Assembly: GCF_000425905.1 (NCBI RefSeq)
Contig: NZ_AUEI01000004.1
Coordinates: forward strand, 124,001 to 188,000
Origin: Lactobacillus psittaci DSM 15354
GTDB lineage: Bacteria; Bacillota; Bacilli; Lactobacillales; Lactobacillaceae
Direction of reading: 5' to 3'
Length of the DNA stretch: 64,000 nucleotides
The translations under genes and the position numbers were made by a program. The notes under the pieces were generated by a model, which was not told the DNA's origin, ran no database searches, and saw only the letters and a list, made by a program, of their open reading frames with translations. Every line of letters starts with the position of its first letter. Position 1 is the stretch's first letter. Below, piece by piece: positions 1 through 9,757 of the stretch.

Positions 1-50
1 GAAGTTAATAAAGTTCCATCTAAGTCAACTGCTAACATTTTTATGGTCAT
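1..50 (-). CDS. HAD-superfamily (Cof-like) hydrolase, 5' end only
   Basis: Reading leftwards from an ATG at position 50 gives 16 codons before the window ends. The peptide begins MTIKMLAVDLDGTLLT. The DLDGT stretch is HAD motif I: the first Asp is the phosphoaspartate nucleophile and the second the general acid/base. A purine-rich run (GGGGG then AAATAAG) precedes the ATG. The family dephosphorylates sugar phosphates, flavins or similar metabolites; the substrate cannot be told from this fragment. It lies downstream of glmS behind a terminator, so it is probably transcribed separately. Confidence 0.75.
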   Translation of the reverse strand, partial: MTIKMLAVDLDGTLLT

Positions 51-100
51 CTTATTTCCCCCATTCAGTTTATATAGAAATATTATATCAAAAAGCATGA

Positions 101-130
101 AAAAGAGCCTGCAAAAAATGCAGACTCTTA
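101..130 (-). terminator. Intrinsic terminator of glmS
   Basis: On the minus strand an 11-base arm AAGAGTCTGCA pairs with TGCAGGCTCTT (one G-U pair) around a short T-rich loop, followed by TTTTTC. It starts 8 bases after the glmS stop. Confidence 0.85.
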
Positions 131-138
131 ATCAGCTT

Positions 139-1950
139 TTATTCAACAGTTACACTCTTAGCTAAGTTTCTTGGCTTATCAACATCTAAGCCCTTGTTCT
201 TTGAAGCATAGTAAGCTAATAATTGTGTAGGTACTACCGTTAATAATGGTGACAAGTAGTAATCAATCTTAGGTAAGATTACATCATCGCCTTCATGTGC
301 AAAGTCCTTCATAGCAAAGACCATAACGTTTGCACCACGACTTTGAACTTCACGAATATTACCACGAGTTAAATCACTTGTAGCAGGGTCATTAATCAAG
401 GCAATAACTGGAGTATCTTGTTCAATCAGAGCAATAGTTCCGTGCTTAAGTTCAGCAGCTGCAAAACCTTCAGTTTGAATGTAAGATACTTCTTTAAGCT
501 TAAGTGCACCTTCTAAGGCAACAGCATAATCAACACCACGGCCAATGTAAAAGGCATTACGTGCACATGGTAAGTACTTCTTAGCTAAAGCATCAATTTT
601 TTCTTTACCATCAACTAATTCTTGCATACCTTCAGCAGCTAATGCTAATTGGTTCTTCAAATCAAAGTCTTCAGCAACCTTAAGATTCTTAGCTTCACCA
701 ACGGCCTTAGCTAAGACAGCTTGAACTGCAATTTGAGCAGTGTATGCCTTAGTTGAAGCAACCGCAATTTCAGGACCAGCCTTTAAAAGCATTGTATAAG
801 TTGCTTCACGTGATAAGGTTGAACCTTCAACATTAGTCATAGTTAAACTTGGTAAATGACGTTCATTAACTTGCTTCAAGACTACCCGTGAATCAGCAGT
901 TTCACCAGATTGTGATAAGAAGATAAAGAATGGCTTCTTAGACAAAGTTGGGAAGTGGTAACCAAATTCTGATGCCAAACCAACTTCAACTGGAATTTCT
1001 GAATACTTTTCAATTAAGTTCTTACCTACTAAACCTGCGTGATATGAAGTGCCGGCAGCTAAAATGTAAATTCGATCACTGTCAGCCATTGCCTTGACAA
1101 TATCATTATCAACCTTAACATCACCATCTTGACTGAAGTAATCATTACTAATACGACGCATTACAGCAGGTTGTTCATCAATTTCCTTGAGCATGTAGAA
1201 TTCGTAAGTGCCCTTTGATGCTGCGTTTGGATCAATATTTAACTTATGAGGCTTTCTTTCTACAGCTTCACCATCAATAGTTTCAATATGGTAGCTATCC
1301 TTAGTTACATCAGCAACATCGCCATCTTGTAAGTCTACAAAAGTCTTAGTTTGGTCAAGGACACTAATAGCATCTGAAGCAATGATGTTAAAGCCATCAC
1401 CAACACCAAGCATCATTGGTGACTTGTTCTTAGCAATGTAAATGTGGTCTGGCTTTTGGCTATCAACTAATAAGAAGGCATATGAACCAACAACTAACTT
1501 TAAAGCTTTCTTAAAGGCAGAAAAAGCATCTAAATTATTTTCTCTAGCAATTTTAGCAACTAATTGAACAATAACTTCAGTATCAGTTTCTGACTTGAAG
1601 TTAACACCTTGTAAGTACTTTTCCTTCAAGTCACGATAATTTTCAATCACACCATTATGTACTAAATAGAAACGGTGGCTTTCATCAAAATGAGGGTGAG
1701 CATTGTCAACAGTTGGCTTGCCATGAGTTGCCCAACGAGTATGGCCAATACCAACTAAGCCTTGTTCATCTGGAGTTAATTTAGCTTCCAAATTCTTGAT
1801 TCGGCCAACAGCCTTAGTTAAGTAGTCATGACCATTTAAGTCATTAAGATAAATACCAGCAGAGTCATAACCACGGTATTCCAAATTCTTTAAACCATTT
1901 AAGATGACTTCTCTAGCTGGCTTACCAACTACACCAACAATTCCACACAT
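139..1950 (-). CDS. glmS: Glutamine--fructose-6-phosphate aminotransferase (isomerizing)
   Basis: Makes glucosamine-6-phosphate from fructose-6-phosphate and glutamine, the first step toward UDP-GlcNAc for peptidoglycan and teichoic acids. The start is the ATG at 1950, giving MCGIVGVVG, because the Cys after Met must become the N-terminal nucleophile of the glutaminase domain. AAGGAG lies just upstream. The frame stays open 12 codons further, but those codons are not expected to be translated. An N-terminal Ntn glutaminase domain (HTRWATHG) is followed by two SIS sugar-isomerase domains (SQSGETADS, ASTKAYT). It ends DKPRNLAKSVTVE, the usual family C-terminus. The 603-aa length is normal. Cytoplasmic. 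glmM lies in the neighbouring operon. Confidence 0.97.
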   Translation of the reverse strand: MCGIVGVVGKPAREVILNGLKNLEYRGYDSAGIYLNDLNGHDYLTKAVGRIKNLEAKLTPDEQGLVGIGHTRWATHGKPTVDNAHPHFDESHRFYLVHNGVIENYRDLKEKYLQGVNFKSETDTEVIVQLVAKIARENNLDAFSAFKKALKLVVGSYAFLLVDSQKPDHIYIAKNKSPMMLGVGDGFNIIASDAISVLDQTKTFVDLQDGDVADVTKDSYHIETIDGEAVERKPHKLNIDPNAASKGTYEFYMLKEIDEQPAVMRRISNDYFSQDGDVKVDNDIVKAMADSDRIYILAAGTSYHAGLVGKNLIEKYSEIPVEVGLASEFGYHFPTLSKKPFFIFLSQSGETADSRVVLKQVNERHLPSLTMTNVEGSTLSREATYTMLLKAGPEIAVASTKAYTAQIAVQAVLAKAVGEAKNLKVAEDFDLKNQLALAAEGMQELVDGKEKIDALAKKYLPCARNAFYIGRGVDYAVALEGALKLKEVSYIQTEGFAAAELKHGTIALIEQDTPVIALINDPATSDLTRGNIREVQSRGANVMVFAMKDFAHEGDDVILPKIDYYLSPLLTVVPTQLLAYYASKNKGLDVDKPRNLAKSVTVE

Positions 1951-2022
1951 ATTATTTTCTCCTTTGGTATAGCTCAATTCGGTCAATTAAAAGCTATATT
2001 TAAATTCTTAGTTACATTTGCA

Positions 2023-2051
2023 ATAATAGCGGTTTACAAAGTTTAGGTCAA
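2023..2051 (-). promoter_or_regulatory. glmS promoter
   Basis: Minus-strand TTGACC (2046-2051), 17-base spacer, TATTAT (2023-2028): a strong sigma-A type promoter. The predicted leader is only about 65 bases, too short for a glmS ribozyme, so no riboswitch control is apparent. Confidence 0.8.
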
Positions 2052-2091
2052 GTGTTTTCATCCAGTTCTAATTAAAATTGGTATAGATTGG

Positions 2092-2121
2092 CAAAAGAAA
2101 AAGCAGCTAATCGCGCTGCTT
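2092..2121 (-). terminator. Terminator of the ABC exporter gene
   Basis: Minus-strand AGCAGC / GCTGCT stem with a 7-base loop (2102-2120), followed by TTTTTCTTTT. It lies directly after the exporter stop codon and upstream of the glmS promoter. Confidence 0.75.
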
Positions 2122-2134
2122 CTATAATATATAA

Positions 2135-3721
2135 TTAAATTAATAATAAATTACTATCTTTTAACTCATAGCATTTACTGAATTTTTTACGTATATCGTC
2201 TGGAATATGGTGATCGATCTCAATAACTGTCAAGTTAGAATCGTCTAAAAGTAAATTATGGATATCTTCAGCGGTCTTAGGGTCTAAAGATGCCGTTCCT
2301 TCATCTATTAATAAGAAGTTTCGATTATACAAAAAGGCACGTGCTAGTTCAATCCGCTTCTTCTCACCACCTGACAAATTGTTTCCATCTTCATTAATTT
2401 GACCATCTAATCCCACTCTTTGACCCAATTCTGTTAGGCCTGCCTTATTAAGGGCAACATTTATTTCTTCATCAGAAAATTCTCTACCTAAAGTTAAGTT
2501 AAAGCGAAAAGTATCGTTAAAAATATTAGAATTTTGATCAACTTCACCAAAATACTCTGGCTTGGTTAGTATTTTTTGACCACCAGCTGTAACAAAAAAG
2601 GCTTTGCCGCTATCAGGTTTTAAAGCATTAGTAAGTAAATGTAACAAGGTACTCTTCCCTTGTCCGGAGCGCCCTGTTATTAAAATCTTATCACCCTTAT
2701 TAATTACTAGATTTACATCTTTAACTACTTGATGCTCATCAAAAGCAAATGAAATATGCTCTACATTTAAAGCTGAAAACTCAACTTGTTCATTCTCACC
2801 ACTTCTCGTCTTTTCAGATAGGATTTGAAGCTGATCAAAGTGCTTAAGTAATGGCTTAGCTGAATTAATCGTTGTAAGCGAACCATTAATTGCCAAAATA
2901 TTGTTAACAATCCAAGCACTTGAATATTGAACCATAATAAAAGAAGAAAGTGATAAACGTTTATCAATTACAAACCAAATACCAATTCCAATAGGAAGAA
3001 ATGACAAGGCATATGCTAAAATTCCGGCAATAAAATTACTGAGCGCAATAGTGTTATCCCGCTTTTTCTTGGCGTTAGCTGATTCATAGACCACTTTTTT
3101 CCCTTTTTCAAATAAAAATGGGAAAGCATTATAGTGCAAAATCAAATTAATATGCTTTAGATAGTCATTCATAAAACCTGTATATTTAGAAACTTTATCA
3201 CTCCAAATTTTGGAACTTTCTTGAACTTTTTTAGCCATAATCTTTGGTGCAATCACAGATAGAGATGAGAAAGCCATAAAAATCAAGGTTAAGATAAAGT
3301 TAGCATTAATTGCTAATAAAAGACAGACTACTAGACTAACAACACTTGAAATAAAAGAAAAAATTTGTGAGATATAATTTCTTTCAATCATTTCCAAGTC
3401 ATTGTTAACAAAAGATAACTTGGCAGAAATATTTTCATCTTCTGTGGAGAAAGTTGATTTTAACAAATAAGTTCTAACATTCTCATTAAATGAAAAAATT
3501 GTTTGGTTAAGAGACCTAGCATACAAATATTGTGCAAGTACTAAGAATGCTGTGGCTAAAATAATAAATAAAATTTCTGCGATTACACGCTTTTTATCGC
3601 CAGCACTGATCATGGCGAAAATTTGAGAGTAAGTCCAAGTTCCAAATGGTGTTTCTAAAGCAGCAATAACAGTAAGAAATAAACAAGCATAAACTAATTT
3701 CTTTTCGAGGTATTTTTTCAT
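2135..3721 (-). CDS. ABC exporter, fused transmembrane and ATPase domains
   Basis: A half-transporter of 528 residues. The N-terminal ~290 residues hold about six hydrophobic segments (the first is VYACLFLTVIAALETPF). The C-terminal ATPase has Walker A GRSGQGKST, signature LSGGEKKR, and Walker B LLIDEGTASLD. The organisation is that of type-1 exporters acting as a dimer in the membrane. At 528 residues it is somewhat shorter than typical MsbA/LmrA-type proteins, with no peptidase domain, so it is not a LanT/ComA type. Substrate unknown. It stands alone between its own promoter and terminator. GAGGAGGA precedes the ATG. Confidence 0.88.
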   Translation of the reverse strand: MKKYLEKKLVYACLFLTVIAALETPFGTWTYSQIFAMISAGDKKRVIAEILFIILATAFLVLAQYLYARSLNQTIFSFNENVRTYLLKSTFSTEDENISAKLSFVNNDLEMIERNYISQIFSFISSVVSLVVCLLLAINANFILTLIFMAFSSLSVIAPKIMAKKVQESSKIWSDKVSKYTGFMNDYLKHINLILHYNAFPFLFEKGKKVVYESANAKKKRDNTIALSNFIAGILAYALSFLPIGIGIWFVIDKRLSLSSFIMVQYSSAWIVNNILAINGSLTTINSAKPLLKHFDQLQILSEKTRSGENEQVEFSALNVEHISFAFDEHQVVKDVNLVINKGDKILITGRSGQGKSTLLHLLTNALKPDSGKAFFVTAGGQKILTKPEYFGEVDQNSNIFNDTFRFNLTLGREFSDEEINVALNKAGLTELGQRVGLDGQINEDGNNLSGGEKKRIELARAFLYNRNFLLIDEGTASLDPKTAEDIHNLLLDDSNLTVIEIDHHIPDDIRKKFSKCYELKDSNLLLI

Positions 3722-3755
3722 TTTTGTCCTCCTCTATAATACATTATTTATTTTT

Positions 3756-3784
3756 TTATTATATTCAGGGGGGATTTAAGTCAA
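3756..3784 (-). promoter_or_regulatory. Promoter of the ABC exporter gene
   Basis: Minus-strand TTGACT (3779-3784), 17-base spacer containing a run of C, then TAATAA (3756-3761). An overlapping TATAAT at 3758-3763 would give a 15-base spacer. Confidence 0.65.
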
Positions 3785-3800
3785 CTGTAATTTTTATAAT

Positions 3801-3838
3801 AAAAAAGCCTGATTTCGATAAAAATCGAAATCAAGCTT
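3801..3838 (-). terminator. Terminator of the cdaA-cdaR-glmM operon
   Basis: Minus-strand AAGCTTGATTTCGA pairs with TCGAAATCAGGCTT, followed by TTTTTTATT. It lies about 20 bases past the glmM stop. Confidence 0.85.
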
Positions 3839-3858
3839 CAAATTAAAATTTATATATT

Positions 3859-5211
3859 CTATTCGCCCATTTCAGCTTTAACAACTTCAACAATCTTATT
3901 TACATAAGCATCAGTTTGTTCTTGAGTTGGGCCTTCAGCCATTACCCGAAGTAATTCTTGTGTACCTGATGGTCTTACAAGAACACGACCATCACCATTC
4001 ATTTCATCTTCTACTTCTTTAATAACAGCCATTACCTTTTCATTTTGCTTCCAAGCCTTCTTGTCCTTAACTGGAACATTGATTAAGCGTTGTGGGTATT
4101 CTTTGAAGTCCTTCAAAAGTTCAGTTAACTTCTTACCAGTCTTCTTCATCACAAGCATTAAATGAAGTCCAGTAAGCATACCGTCACCAGTATTGTGGTA
4201 ATCACTGATAATAACGTGACCAGATTGTTCACCACCGAGGTTGTAGCCGTTAGCACGCATTTCTTCTGAGACATAACGGTCACCAACTTGAGTCCGGATA
4301 TTCTTTAATCCTGCTCGCTCTAAAGCCTTGGTAAAGCCAAGGTTACTCATAACAGTAGTTACAATAGTATCTTTCTTAAGACGGCCGTGTTCAGCTAAGT
4401 AAGTACCAATTACGTACATAATGTGGTCCCCATCAACTTCATTACCATTTTCGTCAACAGCGATACATCTATCTGCATCCCCATCAAAGGCTAAACCAAG
4501 ATCTGCACCTTGCTTAACAACTTCTTCTTGTAACTTCTTAGTATGAGTTGCACCTACATGGTCATTAATGTTTAAGCCATCTGGATGAGTAGCAATAGTA
4601 GTAAAGTCAATGTTTAAGTCAGCAAATAAACGTGAAATCAAGTGACTTGAAGCACCATTTGCACCGTCAACAACGACTTTAATACCATCTAAATCCTCTG
4701 GAATAGTTTGTTCAATAAATTGTAAGTACTTTGATGCACCTTCGTGGTAATCTGTCACAGTACCCAAGCCAACTGCTGAAGGACGTGGCAAGTCGTCTAC
4801 TGGAGCATCAATTAATTGTTCTATTTCTTCTTCTTTGGCATCAGATAACTTAAGACCATCACTACCAAAAAACTTAATTCCGTTATCTTGAACAGGATTG
4901 TGAGAAGCTGAAATCTGAACACCTGCATCTGCACCTTGAGCCCGTACTAAGTAAGATAAACCTGGAGTTGTAATAACTCCTAATTCCAAAACTTCAATAC
5001 CAACTGAAAGTAATCCAGAAATTAAAGCATATTCTAACATTTGGCCAGAAATTCTTGTATCGCGAGAAACTAAGACTTTAGCTTTTTCTCCATCTTGCTT
5101 GTGTTTAGTTAAAACATAACCGCCCATACGACCTAACTTAAAGGCCATTTCTGGAGTTAATACTTCATTTGCAATACCACGAACTCCATCAGTTCCAAAA
5201 TATTTTAACAT
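3859..5211 (-). CDS. glmM: Phosphoglucosamine mutase
   Basis: Interconverts glucosamine-6-P and glucosamine-1-P, the step after GlmS toward UDP-GlcNAc. The ATG at 5211 gives [12 protein letters not shown], the standard family N-terminus, with AGAAAGG upstream; an open frame 14 codons further up is ignored. The catalytic phosphoserine loop is ISASHNP, the metal loop is DGDADR, the sugar loop is GGEQSGH, and the phosphate-binding end is RPSGTQ. 450 residues, full length. Third gene of cdaA-cdaR-glmM, 19 bases after cdaR. In related Firmicutes GlmM binds and inhibits CdaA, so co-expression fits mutual control of wall synthesis and c-di-AMP (known of the family, not visible here). Confidence 0.97.
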   Translation of the reverse strand: MLKYFGTDGVRGIANEVLTPEMAFKLGRMGGYVLTKHKQDGEKAKVLVSRDTRISGQMLEYALISGLLSVGIEVLELGVITTPGLSYLVRAQGADAGVQISASHNPVQDNGIKFFGSDGLKLSDAKEEEIEQLIDAPVDDLPRPSAVGLGTVTDYHEGASKYLQFIEQTIPEDLDGIKVVVDGANGASSHLISRLFADLNIDFTTIATHPDGLNINDHVGATHTKKLQEEVVKQGADLGLAFDGDADRCIAVDENGNEVDGDHIMYVIGTYLAEHGRLKKDTIVTTVMSNLGFTKALERAGLKNIRTQVGDRYVSEEMRANGYNLGGEQSGHVIISDYHNTGDGMLTGLHLMLVMKKTGKKLTELLKDFKEYPQRLINVPVKDKKAWKQNEKVMAVIKEVEDEMNGDGRVLVRPSGTQELLRVMAEGPTQEQTDAYVNKIVEVVKAEMGE

Positions 5212-5230
5212 TTCAAATAAACTACCTTTC

Positions 5231-6199
5231 TTATATATTAGATTGAGATCCACTAGTTACAGCAATTTGAACACTAACATCTTCCATATTAGCCTTGACT
5301 ACACCAGAAGGTAAAGTTAATTTTACCTTTCTAGTAGTGCTTGCTGTCACTCCTGATAAATCAACATTAACGTCGAGTTCCTTTATTTTTTTCAATGTTG
5401 ACTCACTACCATAAAGCTTTACTTCAGATATATTACTTGAAATCGAATATACTTTTCCACTTACCTCATTTTTAGTGTTAAAGTGTAACTTCACAGTCTT
5501 ACTTGGTAATGAAATCGGAATCTTAATATTAACTGCCAAAGGATCAATTACCACATTAAGTTGATTACCTTTCTTATCTTCTGCAATTAACATTACTTGT
5601 CTGTTAAAGCTCTTAGTAATACCACTAGGCAAACCAACTTTTGCGACAATCTTATCAATTTGATTTACTTCACTCCTAGCTCCACTCACACTAACGACTT
5701 GTGGATTAGATTTTGGAGTACCAAGTTGATAGCCCTTTGCCACAGCATTTTTATTATACTCTATTTGAACCGGAAGTGAGCGAGATTTTCTCTTTTGAAT
5801 GTTAACCTTTACGCTCTTAGGGTTGAAACTAGCTTCAAGTTGATTATTTAAACCACTAACTCTAACTTTTACTCGATGTTTACCAATTTTATACTTAGTT
5901 AAATCAAGATATACTCTGAAATTTTGGGTGTTTTGAGTTGATGTAACAACTGCACTTGCACCAGAAATTGTCATTTTTACTTTTTCAGGATATCCTGTGA
6001 CATAATATTCATCGGTATTTACAGAAACTTGCAGAGGGACACTCAAAGTAACTTTTTTAATTGCAGTTTGCTGAGTTTTGCTATTTTCACCTTGAATAAA
6101 GTAACCTTTTTGCGTTGAATCGATATACATTACTAGCAAAATTGCAAATAGCAAGGACAGGACTTTATAGAACCAGGGTTTATCAAAAAAGCGTTTCAT
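5231..6199 (-). CDS. cdaR: CdaA regulatory protein, YbbR domains
   Basis: Extracytoplasmic regulator of the diadenylate cyclase. A short basic N-terminus ([10 protein letters not shown]) is followed by one membrane segment (about residues 12-26). The rest is extracytoplasmic beta-rich repeats of the YbbR type, each with a PxxVxVxG-like pattern ([27 protein letters not shown]). 322 residues. Its start overlaps the cdaA stop by 4 bases (ATGA), and glmM follows. This trio is the standard Firmicute arrangement, so the assignment rests on both domain and context. Confidence 0.92.
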   Translation of the reverse strand: MKRFFDKPWFYKVLSLLFAILLVMYIDSTQKGYFIQGENSKTQQTAIKKVTLSVPLQVSVNTDEYYVTGYPEKVKMTISGASAVVTSTQNTQNFRVYLDLTKYKIGKHRVKVRVSGLNNQLEASFNPKSVKVNIQKRKSRSLPVQIEYNKNAVAKGYQLGTPKSNPQVVSVSGARSEVNQIDKIVAKVGLPSGITKSFNRQVMLIAEDKKGNQLNVVIDPLAVNIKIPISLPSKTVKLHFNTKNEVSGKVYSISSNISEVKLYGSESTLKKIKELDVNVDLSGVTASTTRKVKLTLPSGVVKANMEDVSVQIAVTSGSQSNI

Positions 6200-7023
6200 C
6201 GTTCAGCCCCCCATTTCCATAGTTTGCCAATTACTTTTTGTAAAGGTGTTTGCTTAACTTCTTCTTGAGGTACTAACTCACTAGTTAAATACTTCAAGTA
6301 TTCATCTCTACTCATATCAAGCATAAATTGACTGTTCTTAGTGATAGTTACCCCACCAGTTTCTTCTGAGACAACGATTGTGATTGCATCAGTAACTTCA
6401 CTGATACCAACGGCAGCACGGTGACGAGTTCCTAGCTTTTTAGGAATCATCGAGTTATCGGACAAGGGTAGGTAAGCTGCCGCAACTGCAATACGGCCAT
6501 TGCGAATAATAACCGCTCCATCATGTAGAGGCGTATTAGGAATAAAAATATTAATTAATAATGCCCCAGTAACTTCAGCGTCAAGGCCAATCCCAGTTTC
6601 AATATAATCATCTAATCCAGTATTTTGCTGAATTGTAATTAAAGCTCCAATTCTTCTTTTACTCATATATTGAATAGCTTTATCAAGTTCAGCCACAAAC
6701 TTTTCCGAAATTTGTTTTTCAGTCTTGCCACTACCATTAAAAATAGGCATTCTACCAAGGTGCTCTAGTCCGCGCCGGATTTCAGGTTGAAAAATAACAA
6801 TAACACCGATAACTGACCAAGATAGCAGTTGATCAATTAAATAACCAAAAGTATTCAACCCAATCCAGCCTGCAACTACTCTTGCCAGCCAAATAACAAT
6901 CAATCCCTTAGCTAGCTGAACAGCCTTGGTACCCTTAATTAGCATTAAAAGCAAATAAAGAATGTACCAAACAACTAAGATATCTAAAATGACTGAGATA
7001 TACTTCCAGGTAAATAAATCCAT
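6196..7023 (-). CDS. cdaA: Diadenylate cyclase, membrane-bound CdaA type
   Basis: Makes c-di-AMP from two ATP, controlling potassium, osmotic and wall homeostasis. Three membrane segments fill residues ~1-80 (ISVILDILVVWYILYLLLML is typical). The DAC domain follows, with the active-site motifs DGAVIIRNGRI and GTRHRAAVGISE. 275 residues. The ATG at 7023 matches the start of homologues (MDLFTWKYI), but the only good ribosome-binding sequence (AAGGAGGGG, 7042-7050) is 20 bases upstream. An in-frame ATT at 7033-7035 sits at ideal distance and might be the real start. First gene of cdaA-cdaR-glmM; potD is only 45 bases upstream, so transcription may also arrive from murB-pot. Confidence 0.95.
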   Translation of the reverse strand: MDLFTWKYISVILDILVVWYILYLLLMLIKGTKAVQLAKGLIVIWLARVVAGWIGLNTFGYLIDQLLSWSVIGVIVIFQPEIRRGLEHLGRMPIFNGSGKTEKQISEKFVAELDKAIQYMSKRRIGALITIQQNTGLDDYIETGIGLDAEVTGALLINIFIPNTPLHDGAVIIRNGRIAVAAAYLPLSDNSMIPKKLGTRHRAAVGISEVTDAITIVVSEETGGVTITKNSQFMLDMSRDEYLKYLTSELVPQEEVKQTPLQKVIGKLWKWGAER

Positions 7024-7068
7024 AAAATTAAAAATAGCAATCCCCTCCTTATAAGTATTTTTGGAATT

Positions 7069-8142
7069 CTATCTAGAATACATCTTAAATTCTAAGAATA
7101 AGTCGTTATATTCTTGAACTTTCTTTTGATCTAAATCGCGATACACCTGCAAGTGACTCAAAGTTTTATCATCTGGATAAAATTGTTTGTCGTTTATAAC
7201 ATCTTTAGGCAAATACTTAAGTGCTGCCTTATTTGGAGTAGCATAGCCTACATATTCTGCATTTTGGGCTGCATTTTTAGGATTTAACATGAAGTTAATA
7301 AAGGCGTATGCTGCTTTTTTATTTTTTGCAGTTTTAGGCATCACAAGATTGTCAAACCAAAGATTTGATCCTTCTGATGGGACAATATAGTGCAAATGCT
7401 TATTATTACTTAACATTTCACTTGCTTCACCAGACCAAGTGACACCAATTGCAGCTTCATTTTGAATCATATACATCTTCATTTCATCGGAAATGATTGC
7501 TTTAACATTAGTACCTAATGCATCAAGCTTCGTTTTTGCAAGCTTTAGTTCCACCGAATTAGTTGTATTCATTGAATAATCCATTGAAGCTAATGACAAG
7601 CCCATAATATCACGAGCTGAATCAACTAAAAGAATATTATTATGCCACTTAGACTTCCACAAGTCATTCCAGTGTTCTATTTCTCCTGGTTTGACAAACT
7701 TATCATTATAGACAATTCCTAAAGTTCCCCAGAAATATGGAACAGAATATTGATTCTTGCTATCAAAGGACTGATGTAAAAACCTAGAATTTAAATACTT
7801 AAAGTTACTCAACTTACTAGTGTCAATTTTATCTAGCAAATGGCTCTTCCGCATTTTGGTAATCATATAATCACTTGGGATTGCTAAATCGTAACTAGTT
7901 CCACCTTGTTTAATCTTAGTATACATAGCCTCATTTGAGTCAAAAGTTTCATAAATCACCTTGTAACCCGTTTCTTTTTCAAATTTTGAAATGAGTTTAG
8001 GATCAATATAATCGCCCCAGTTATAGATAATCAAAGACTTGTTGGAGGCAGAGACACTCGATGAATCTAACTTATTGGCTGCAAAACTTAAACCTAGACA
8101 AACCAGTAAAATTAAGATTGCTCCTGAAACTAATTTTTTCAT
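7069..8142 (-). CDS. potD: Spermidine/putrescine-binding protein of ABC importer
   Basis: Captures polyamines outside the cell and delivers them to PotBC-PotA. An N-terminal hydrophobic signal (residues ~4-22) is followed by a periplasmic-binding-protein fold beginning LIIYNWGDYIDP, the PotD hallmark. Other family features are YDLAIPSDYMI, VPYFWGTLGIVYND and WFDNLVMPKTAKNK. The only Cys in the signal is in ILLVCLG, which is not a good lipobox (Val at -1), so the anchor may be an uncleaved signal rather than lipid. 357 residues. Start overlaps the potC stop by 4 bases. Last gene of murB-potABCD. Confidence 0.93.
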   Translation of the reverse strand: MKKLVSGAILILLVCLGLSFAANKLDSSSVSASNKSLIIYNWGDYIDPKLISKFEKETGYKVIYETFDSNEAMYTKIKQGGTSYDLAIPSDYMITKMRKSHLLDKIDTSKLSNFKYLNSRFLHQSFDSKNQYSVPYFWGTLGIVYNDKFVKPGEIEHWNDLWKSKWHNNILLVDSARDIMGLSLASMDYSMNTTNSVELKLAKTKLDALGTNVKAIISDEMKMYMIQNEAAIGVTWSGEASEMLSNNKHLHYIVPSEGSNLWFDNLVMPKTAKNKKAAYAFINFMLNPKNAAQNAEYVGYATPNKAALKYLPKDVINDKQFYPDDKTLSHLQVYRDLDQKKVQEYNDLFLEFKMYSR

Positions 8143-8942
8143 TTGATGAGCCCTCCAATCTCAGGCTTGTGCCCCTTATGACGCTTAGCTAAAAGATAGT
8201 AACCTGCAACTAAAATCAAAACGATCAAAAACATAATCGTTGATAAGGCATTAATCTCTAGGTTAATCCCCTGCCGTGCACGTGAGTAAATTTCAACTGA
8301 CAGCGTAGTAAAACCATTACCTGTTACAAAGAAAGTTACCGCAAAATCATCTAAAGAATAAGTCAAAGCCATAAACATTCCAGCTAAAATACCTGGACTA
8401 ATATATGGAATCAAAACCTTACTATATACTTGCCAGCTATTAGCACCTAAGTCTTTGGCTGCATCAATTAATGAATTATCCATTTCCTTTAAGCGAGGTA
8501 AAACCATCAAAACAACAATTGGAATTGAAAAGGCAATATGACTTAGTAAAACTGAACCAAAGCCTAAACTAATACCTAAAACGGTAAAGAAAACTAAGAA
8601 ACTTGATCCAATAATAACATCAGGAGAGACCATTAACACATTATTCAACGCTAACAAACTTGCCCGCTTTTTCTTAGACTTAGTATTGTTAATGGCAATA
8701 GCACCCAAGGTACCAATAATTGTTGCTACTAAACTTGAAAGTAGCGCCAACATAATTGTATTTAAAAAGATTGCTAATAATCTTCCATCTACTAGTAATT
8801 CTTGATAATGAACCCAAGTAAAACTTTGGAACTTGTCCATATTTTTACCTGAAGAGAAGGAATAAACTATTAAATAAAAAATTGGGATATATAAAACAAC
8901 TAAAACTAATGCTAAATATAACTTGCTACCTAATTTTTTCAT
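8139..8942 (-). CDS. potC: Spermidine/putrescine ABC importer permease
   Basis: One of two inner subunits of the polyamine importer. About six membrane helices are seen. The cytoplasmic EAA loop reads DAAKDLGANSWQVYSKVLIPYISPGI, split here as DAAKDLGAN then the PYISPGI tail, and it contacts the ATPase PotA. 267 residues, the usual PotC length. Start overlaps the potB stop by 4 bases. Assigned PotC rather than PotB by position before potD and by the YSLDDFAVTFF segment typical of PotC. Confidence 0.93.
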   Translation of the reverse strand: MKKLGSKLYLALVLVVLYIPIFYLIVYSFSSGKNMDKFQSFTWVHYQELLVDGRLLAIFLNTIMLALLSSLVATIIGTLGAIAINNTKSKKKRASLLALNNVLMVSPDVIIGSSFLVFFTVLGISLGFGSVLLSHIAFSIPIVVLMVLPRLKEMDNSLIDAAKDLGANSWQVYSKVLIPYISPGILAGMFMALTYSLDDFAVTFFVTGNGFTTLSVEIYSRARQGINLEINALSTIMFLIVLILVAGYYLLAKRHKGHKPEIGGLIK

Positions 8943-9757
8943 AGTTTAACCTCCTTCTTTTTCTTAGTTTTTTCACCGGTTAAGAGCATAACTGCAACCA
9001 TCAAAATAATTAAAATCACACCAATAGTTGAACCCATGCTCCAGTTCATCGTGGTTGTGAAATATTCCTCAATTGCAGTCCCCAGAGTAATAACGCGATT
9101 TCCCCCAATTAAACGTGTCAACATGAAAAGTGATAATGAAGGAATAAAAATTGCTTGAACACCACTTTCAACTCCAGGAAGCGATAAAGGCCAAATAACT
9201 TTTTTAAAGGTTTGCCAGCGACTTGCACCTAAATCTGAAGCAGCATTAATTAAGGCTGGGTCAATTTCTTTGATTGCATTATAAATTGGCAAAATCATGA
9301 ACGGAATTTCAATATAAGTTGCAACAAAAATAAAGGCAAAATTAGTAAATAAAATATTAACTGGGCCTAAACCAAATAAGTGCAAAAAGCTATTAACTAA
9401 TCCACCTTGTCCAAAAATCCCGATAAAGGCATAAGCTTTTAAAAGTAAATTAATCCAAGTTGGTAAAATAATCAGCATTAACCAGAATTGCTGATTATTC
9501 ATCTTGGTCAAAATATATGCAGTTGGATATGAAATTAAAAGCGTAAATAAGGTAATTAATAAGGCATACCAAAATGAATTCAAGGTCATCCGTAGAAAAG
9601 TTGCATTAGTAAAAAAGTTAGCAAAATTTTCAAAACTGATGTGACCAGTACCAGTTAACGAAGTCCAAAAAATTAATAGTAAAGGTAAGATAACAAATAA
9701 AACTATCCAAAGACTATAGGGAAGTAAAAAGAAGAGTTTTTTAGTTTTCATCTTCAT
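8939..9757 (-). CDS. potB: Spermidine/putrescine ABC importer permease
   Basis: Partner permease of PotC. Roughly six membrane segments, with an EAA loop containing [12 protein letters not shown] and LPLSL-type residues. The N-terminus [17 protein letters not shown] is cytoplasmic then membrane, as in PotB. 272 residues. The gene overlaps the end of potA by 17 bases, showing tight translational coupling. Two ATGs (9757 and 9751) lie within the potA tail; AAGGAG at 9762-9767 could serve either, so the exact start is uncertain by two codons. Confidence 0.92.
   Translation of the reverse strand: MKMKTKKLFFLLPYSLWIVLFVILPLLLIFWTSLTGTGHISFENFANFFTNATFLRMTLNSFWYALLITLFTLLISYPTAYILTKMNNQQFWLMLIILPTWINLLLKAYAFIGIFGQGGLVNSFLHLFGLGPVNILFTNFAFIFVATYIEIPFMILPIYNAIKEIDPALINAASDLGASRWQTFKKVIWPLSLPGVESGVQAIFIPSLSLFMLTRLIGGNRVITLGTAIEEYFTTTMNWSMGSTIGVILIILMVAVMLLTGEKTKKKKEVKL

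Noticed and set aside
1951-2051. glmS ribozyme upstream of glmS
   Set aside because: A strong promoter lies about 73 bases from the start codon, leaving too short a leader, and no ribozyme core was seen.
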